A stretch of DNA of 45,372 bases from Clostridia bacterium (GTDB lineage Bacteria > UBA6262 > WVXT01), in contig WJOT01000104.1 of the NCBI GenBank assembly GCA_009619095.1, positions 1-45,372 of the forward strand. The letters run 5' to 3'. How positions within the stretch are numbered: the stretch's first letter is position 1; each line of letters opens with the position of its first letter. The notes beneath the pieces were generated by a model. It was not told where the DNA came from and did no database searches. It saw nothing but the letters and a program-made list of their open reading frames with translations. Shown piece after piece: positions 42,858 through 45,372 of the stretch. A program made the position numbers and the translations under genes.

Positions 42858-43985
42858 TTATGCGGGCTCTACGTGAATCAGCACTTTAAAATTAGGGAGT
42901 TCTCTTTTTATATCTCTTTCCAGGTGGTCGCATACCCGATGAGCCTGCTCAACGCTAATTTTCCTCGCCAGGACAAGATGGAGATAAACCTGTTCTTCGC
43001 TTCCTTTTCTTACTATAAATAAATCATGAAAATTTACAAATTTCTGGTAATGCTCTTGTAAAATCCTGGTGATAATTTCTAACTTTCTATTCCTTTCTTC
43101 TCTATCTCCAGTTCCTGGATTTATATGAATCATTATGTTACCAATATTTTTCAACTTCTGAAGTAGCAGTTTCTCAATTTGATTGGAAATCCCATGTCCT
43201 TCTTCTATAGATAGGTCGGCGTCGATTTGAACACTCAGATCGATTGAATTTCTCCAACCCAGGCGACGTGTTTTGACATCATCAATTCTTTTTACTTCCC
43301 CTATACTCAGTGTGAGTTTTTTAATTTCATCAATAAAATCTTCGGGAAGGGAAGTGTCCATTAGTTCTCTCAAAGAGGGACGAAGAATGTCTATTCCTAT
43401 CTTAAAAATGAACAGGGCAACAACGAAGCCAGCCAGAGGATCGAGGAAAGTGTAACCAAGTCTGGCGCCTGCTATTCCTATTAGAGCTGCCACGGAAGTA
43501 AGCGCATCAGCACGGTGATCAGAGGCACTAGCCAAAATGGCTAAATTGTCGAATTTTTTGCCTATATAATAAGTATACCTGAATAATAATTCTTTGACCA
43601 GAATGGAAATTAAAGCAGCCCATAGAGGCAAAAGCCCCGGTACAATCCTAATCTTTAAAAAAATAGCATTTAGTGCACGATAAGAGAGCACTATGGACAT
43701 TCCCAACAATATAAAACTGATGCAAAGTGCTGCTATTGATTCGGCTTTCCCGTGTCCATAGGGGTGGTCTTGATCAACAGGCTTTTGAGAAATTTTTACA
43801 CTGGTTAAAGTTAATATGCCAGCAAAGATATCGGAAAGAGAATGGAAACCATCGGAAAGCATCGCCTGGCTTCTTCCCCAAATTCCGGCAAATATCTTAA
43901 ATATAGCTAAGAAGAAATTTATCCAAATTCCTGTCCAGCTTACTATTTTACTTTTTCTGAATCTTTCTTCTAATGAATACATCAT
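42858..43985 (-). CDS. Cation diffusion facilitator metal exporter
   Basis: A 375-residue CDF protein with six membrane helices and a cytoplasmic domain. The metal-binding motifs are in AMLSDGFHSLSDIFAGI (H-x3-D, about 41-57), DQDHPYGHGKAESIAAL (about 73-89) and DHRADALTS (about 156-164). The C-terminal domain (VKRIDDVKTRRLGWRNSIDL, then VQIDADLSIEEGH and VLIHVEP) is the ferredoxin-like dimer domain, here longer than in FieF with an added 80-residue repeat of the same type. It exports Zn, Fe, Mn or similar by proton exchange. First gene of the operon with the NSS transporter. Confidence 0.92.
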   Translation of the reverse strand: MMYSLEERFRKSKIVSWTGIWINFFLAIFKIFAGIWGRSQAMLSDGFHSLSDIFAGILTLTSVKISQKPVDQDHPYGHGKAESIAALCISFILLGMSIVLSYRALNAIFLKIRIVPGLLPLWAALISILVKELLFRYTYYIGKKFDNLAILASASDHRADALTSVAALIGIAGARLGYTFLDPLAGFVVALFIFKIGIDILRPSLRELMDTSLPEDFIDEIKKLTLSIGEVKRIDDVKTRRLGWRNSIDLSVQIDADLSIEEGHGISNQIEKLLLQKLKNIGNIMIHINPGTGDREERNRKLEIITRILQEHYQKFVNFHDLFIVRKGSEEQVYLHLVLARKISVEQAHRVCDHLERDIKRELPNFKVLIHVEPA

Positions 43986-44009
43986 TATGGCTCTTCTCTA
44001 AAAAGTTGT

Positions 44010-44099
44010 GAGTAGTGTAGCCCTTTATAGACGTAAGGTAGTGTAGCTCTTTATGGGCGCCCCGATTTATCGGGGCGGGGATAAACCCCTACACTACCA
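44010..44099. repeat. GTAG/GTAGTGTAG repeat between RND and CDF genes
   Basis: Two gtagtgtagc(c/t)cttta heads (44012 and 44037) lead into a GCCCCGATTTATCGGGGC stem and end in cctacactacc (44088-44098), giving inverted GTAGTGTAG/CTACACTAC ends. A close relative lies at 38153-38217. Nothing else is seen in the 124-base gap. Confidence 0.75.
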
Positions 44100-44109
44100 A
44101 TTTACTAAT

Positions 44110-45372
44110 TTATCGCTTTTCAAACAGACTATAAAGAGCAGGAACAACTATCAGCGTGAGAATAGAACCGACAAGCAGTCCACCCATTATAGACACAGCT
44201 ACCACCGAACGCACAGCTGAACCTTCGGCACGGCTAAGAGCCAGAGGAAGCATTGCCAGAATAGTAGTGGAAGCAGTCATTATAATTGGACGTAACCTGG
44301 TCGCTGCCCCTTCGATGATTGCCTCCATTTTCTCCATTCCCTTCCTGCGTAATTGATTAATGTAATCAATCATAACTATACCATTATTTACTATAATTCC
44401 AGCAAGGACAACCACTCCTATACCCGAAGGAAGGGAGAGAGTCTTTCCGCTAATCACAATACTCAGAATAACGCCGATTATAGCAAGGGGAACAGTAAAC
44501 ATAATAACCAATGGCTGGGTAAAAGACTCAAATTGTGCTGCTATAATCATAAAAACTAAAAGCACGGCTAAAATAAGTATCTGACCCAAACTGATAAATG
44601 TCTCCCGCATCTTCTCAGCCTGTCCTCCATAGTCTATAAAGTAGCCTTCGGGGAAAGCAATTCTACTTATTTTATTCTCTATATCCCTCATAACACTGGA
44701 CAAGGGTCGGCCACTGAAATTAGCAGTTAAAGAGACCACTCTTTTCTGGTTTTCTCGATTCAGCTTTATCGGTCCTTTAGCCTCCCGGATATCGGCAACA
44801 TCTTTCAAACGGACAAGTATTCCCAGAGGAGAAGGGAGAACTATATTCTCAATTTCTCTGAGACTCCCTCTGCTTCTCTGGTCAAGAGAGACACGTATAT
44901 TAACTTCTTCGCCTGCCTGGCGAAACAACGTAGCCACCTTTCCCTGAACCGCCATTTGCAATGTAGAGGCAATTTGGCTGACAGTCAATCCCAACCGGGA
45001 TGCACGGTGACGGTCAATTATAAGTTGTAGTTCTGGTCTTCCCTTCTCCAGGGAACTCCCCAAATCATAGACTCCCTTAATCTTACCCATCGCTGTCATA
45101 ACAGTTCCGGAAACATCCTCGAGAATCTCCATGTCTTTACCAAAGAGTTTAAGCTCAATAGAAGCCTCCCCAGCGCCCCCTCCTGTAAGTATCGCATGAG
45201 CCATATCCGTAAATTCGTATTTGGCTCCTTCTATCTGAGGAAGTTGAGCTCGAATGTCATCAATAATCTCTTTGGAAGTACGTTTTCTCTTTAGTTTATC
45301 TTCCAAACGAACGAAAATTTCTGCCTCGTTCACTCCCGCCGAGCCCATACCAAAAGCTGCATCCTGTTTTGT
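44110..45372 (-). CDS. RND efflux transporter, C-terminal part (window-truncated)
   Basis: The frame is open to the right edge, so the N-terminal part lies outside. The visible 420 residues cover the second half of an AcrB/HAE1-type pump: the porter subdomains (ELKLFGKDMEILEDVSGTVM, DRHRASRLGLTVSQIA), IVLPSPLGILVRLKDVADI, then the C-terminal helices with AVLLVFMIIAAQFESFTQPL, VLAGIIVNNGIVMIDYINQL, and RLRPIIMTASTTILAMLPLA. It exports hydrophobic compounds or lipids with an adaptor and outer-membrane factor not seen here. The GAATRLRPIIMT loop and the end at VPALYSLFEKR are normal. Confidence 0.94.
   Translation of the reverse strand, partial: TKQDAAFGMGSAGVNEAEIFVRLEDKLKRKRTSKEIIDDIRAQLPQIEGAKYEFTDMAHAILTGGGAGEASIELKLFGKDMEILEDVSGTVMTAMGKIKGVYDLGSSLEKGRPELQLIIDRHRASRLGLTVSQIASTLQMAVQGKVATLFRQAGEEVNIRVSLDQRSRGSLREIENIVLPSPLGILVRLKDVADIREAKGPIKLNRENQKRVVSLTANFSGRPLSSVMRDIENKISRIAFPEGYFIDYGGQAEKMRETFISLGQILILAVLLVFMIIAAQFESFTQPLVIMFTVPLAIIGVILSIVISGKTLSLPSGIGVVVLAGIIVNNGIVMIDYINQLRRKGMEKMEAIIEGAATRLRPIIMTASTTILAMLPLALSRAEGSAVRSVVAVSIMGGLLVGSILTLIVVPALYSLFEKR

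Noticed and set aside
44200-44260. Possible repeat-derived insertion (SRAEGSAV) in the RND pump
   Set aside because: The segment has the same length as the usual loop of HAE1-type pumps, so no insertion is needed to explain it.

Overview
The window is a 45.4 kb piece of a bacterial chromosome, AT-rich in feel, in which every recognisable gene except the first lies on the minus strand. It holds a surface-polysaccharide locus (about 0.7-29.5 kb) followed by housekeeping genes (about 30.5-45.4 kb). A dTDP-rhamnose pathway, a Wzx/Wzy/Wzz-type assembly set and an RND efflux pump suggest a diderm bacterium. Gene content and dense families of short palindromic intergenic repeats resemble uncultivated lineages such as Omnitrophota, but that placement is a weak inference.

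Layout. 0-3.8 kb: an isolated plus-strand HEPN protein, an O-antigen ligase/polymerase, a frameshifted four-helix-bundle gene and an AAA ATPase (DUF4143 type), with the last two bracketed by tracts of a 9-bp minisatellite. 3.9-15.6 kb: a compact block with the initiating sugar-phosphate transferase, glycosyltransferases, a second O-antigen ligase/polymerase, methyltransferases and a Wzx-like flippase. It includes a decayed zone (6.5-8.0 kb) holding three glycosyltransferase remnants and an ISL3-type transposase remnant. 15.6-29.5 kb: nucleotide-sugar genes for GDP-fucose (gmd, fcl), UDP-glucuronate and UDP-xylose (ugd, uxs), and dTDP-rhamnose (rfbD, rfbB, rfbC, rfbA), plus a polyprenol-phosphate mannosyltransferase-like enzyme, a MarR-like regulator and Wzz. 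Interleaved are two MNT/HEPN (MntA-HepT) modules and one AbiE module. 30.5-31.1 kb: four tRNA genes (Asp, Val, Glu, Lys) with a prenyltransferase remnant between two of them. 31.4-40.6 kb: serA, a class V aminotransferase, lon, clpX, clpP, tig, and tRNA-Leu, -Lys and -Arg. 41.1-45.4 kb: an NSS transporter with a 31-residue partner peptide, a CDF metal exporter and the C-terminal part of an RND pump.

How it works together. The initiating transferase loads the first sugar on undecaprenyl phosphate, glycosyltransferases extend the unit with fucose-, rhamnose-, xylose- or glucuronate-derived sugars, methyltransferases decorate it, the flippase exports it, and the Wzy-type proteins with Wzz polymerise or ligate chains of set length. 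tig, clpP, clpX and lon form a protein-quality cluster that is probably transcribed with three tRNAs from one sigma70-like promoter.

The most unusual material is non-coding. A family of more than 20 hairpins shares only a 5' GTAG head while the stem sequence differs from copy to copy, like REP elements. Other repeats flank the AbiE module as 23-bp inverted repeats, form a 480-bp array between a promoter and a tRNA, and supply stop codons or internal codons to genes. I found no convincing new enzymatic system. The best candidate for something undescribed is this repeat ecology and its association with toxin-antitoxin modules and gene remnants inside the polysaccharide locus.
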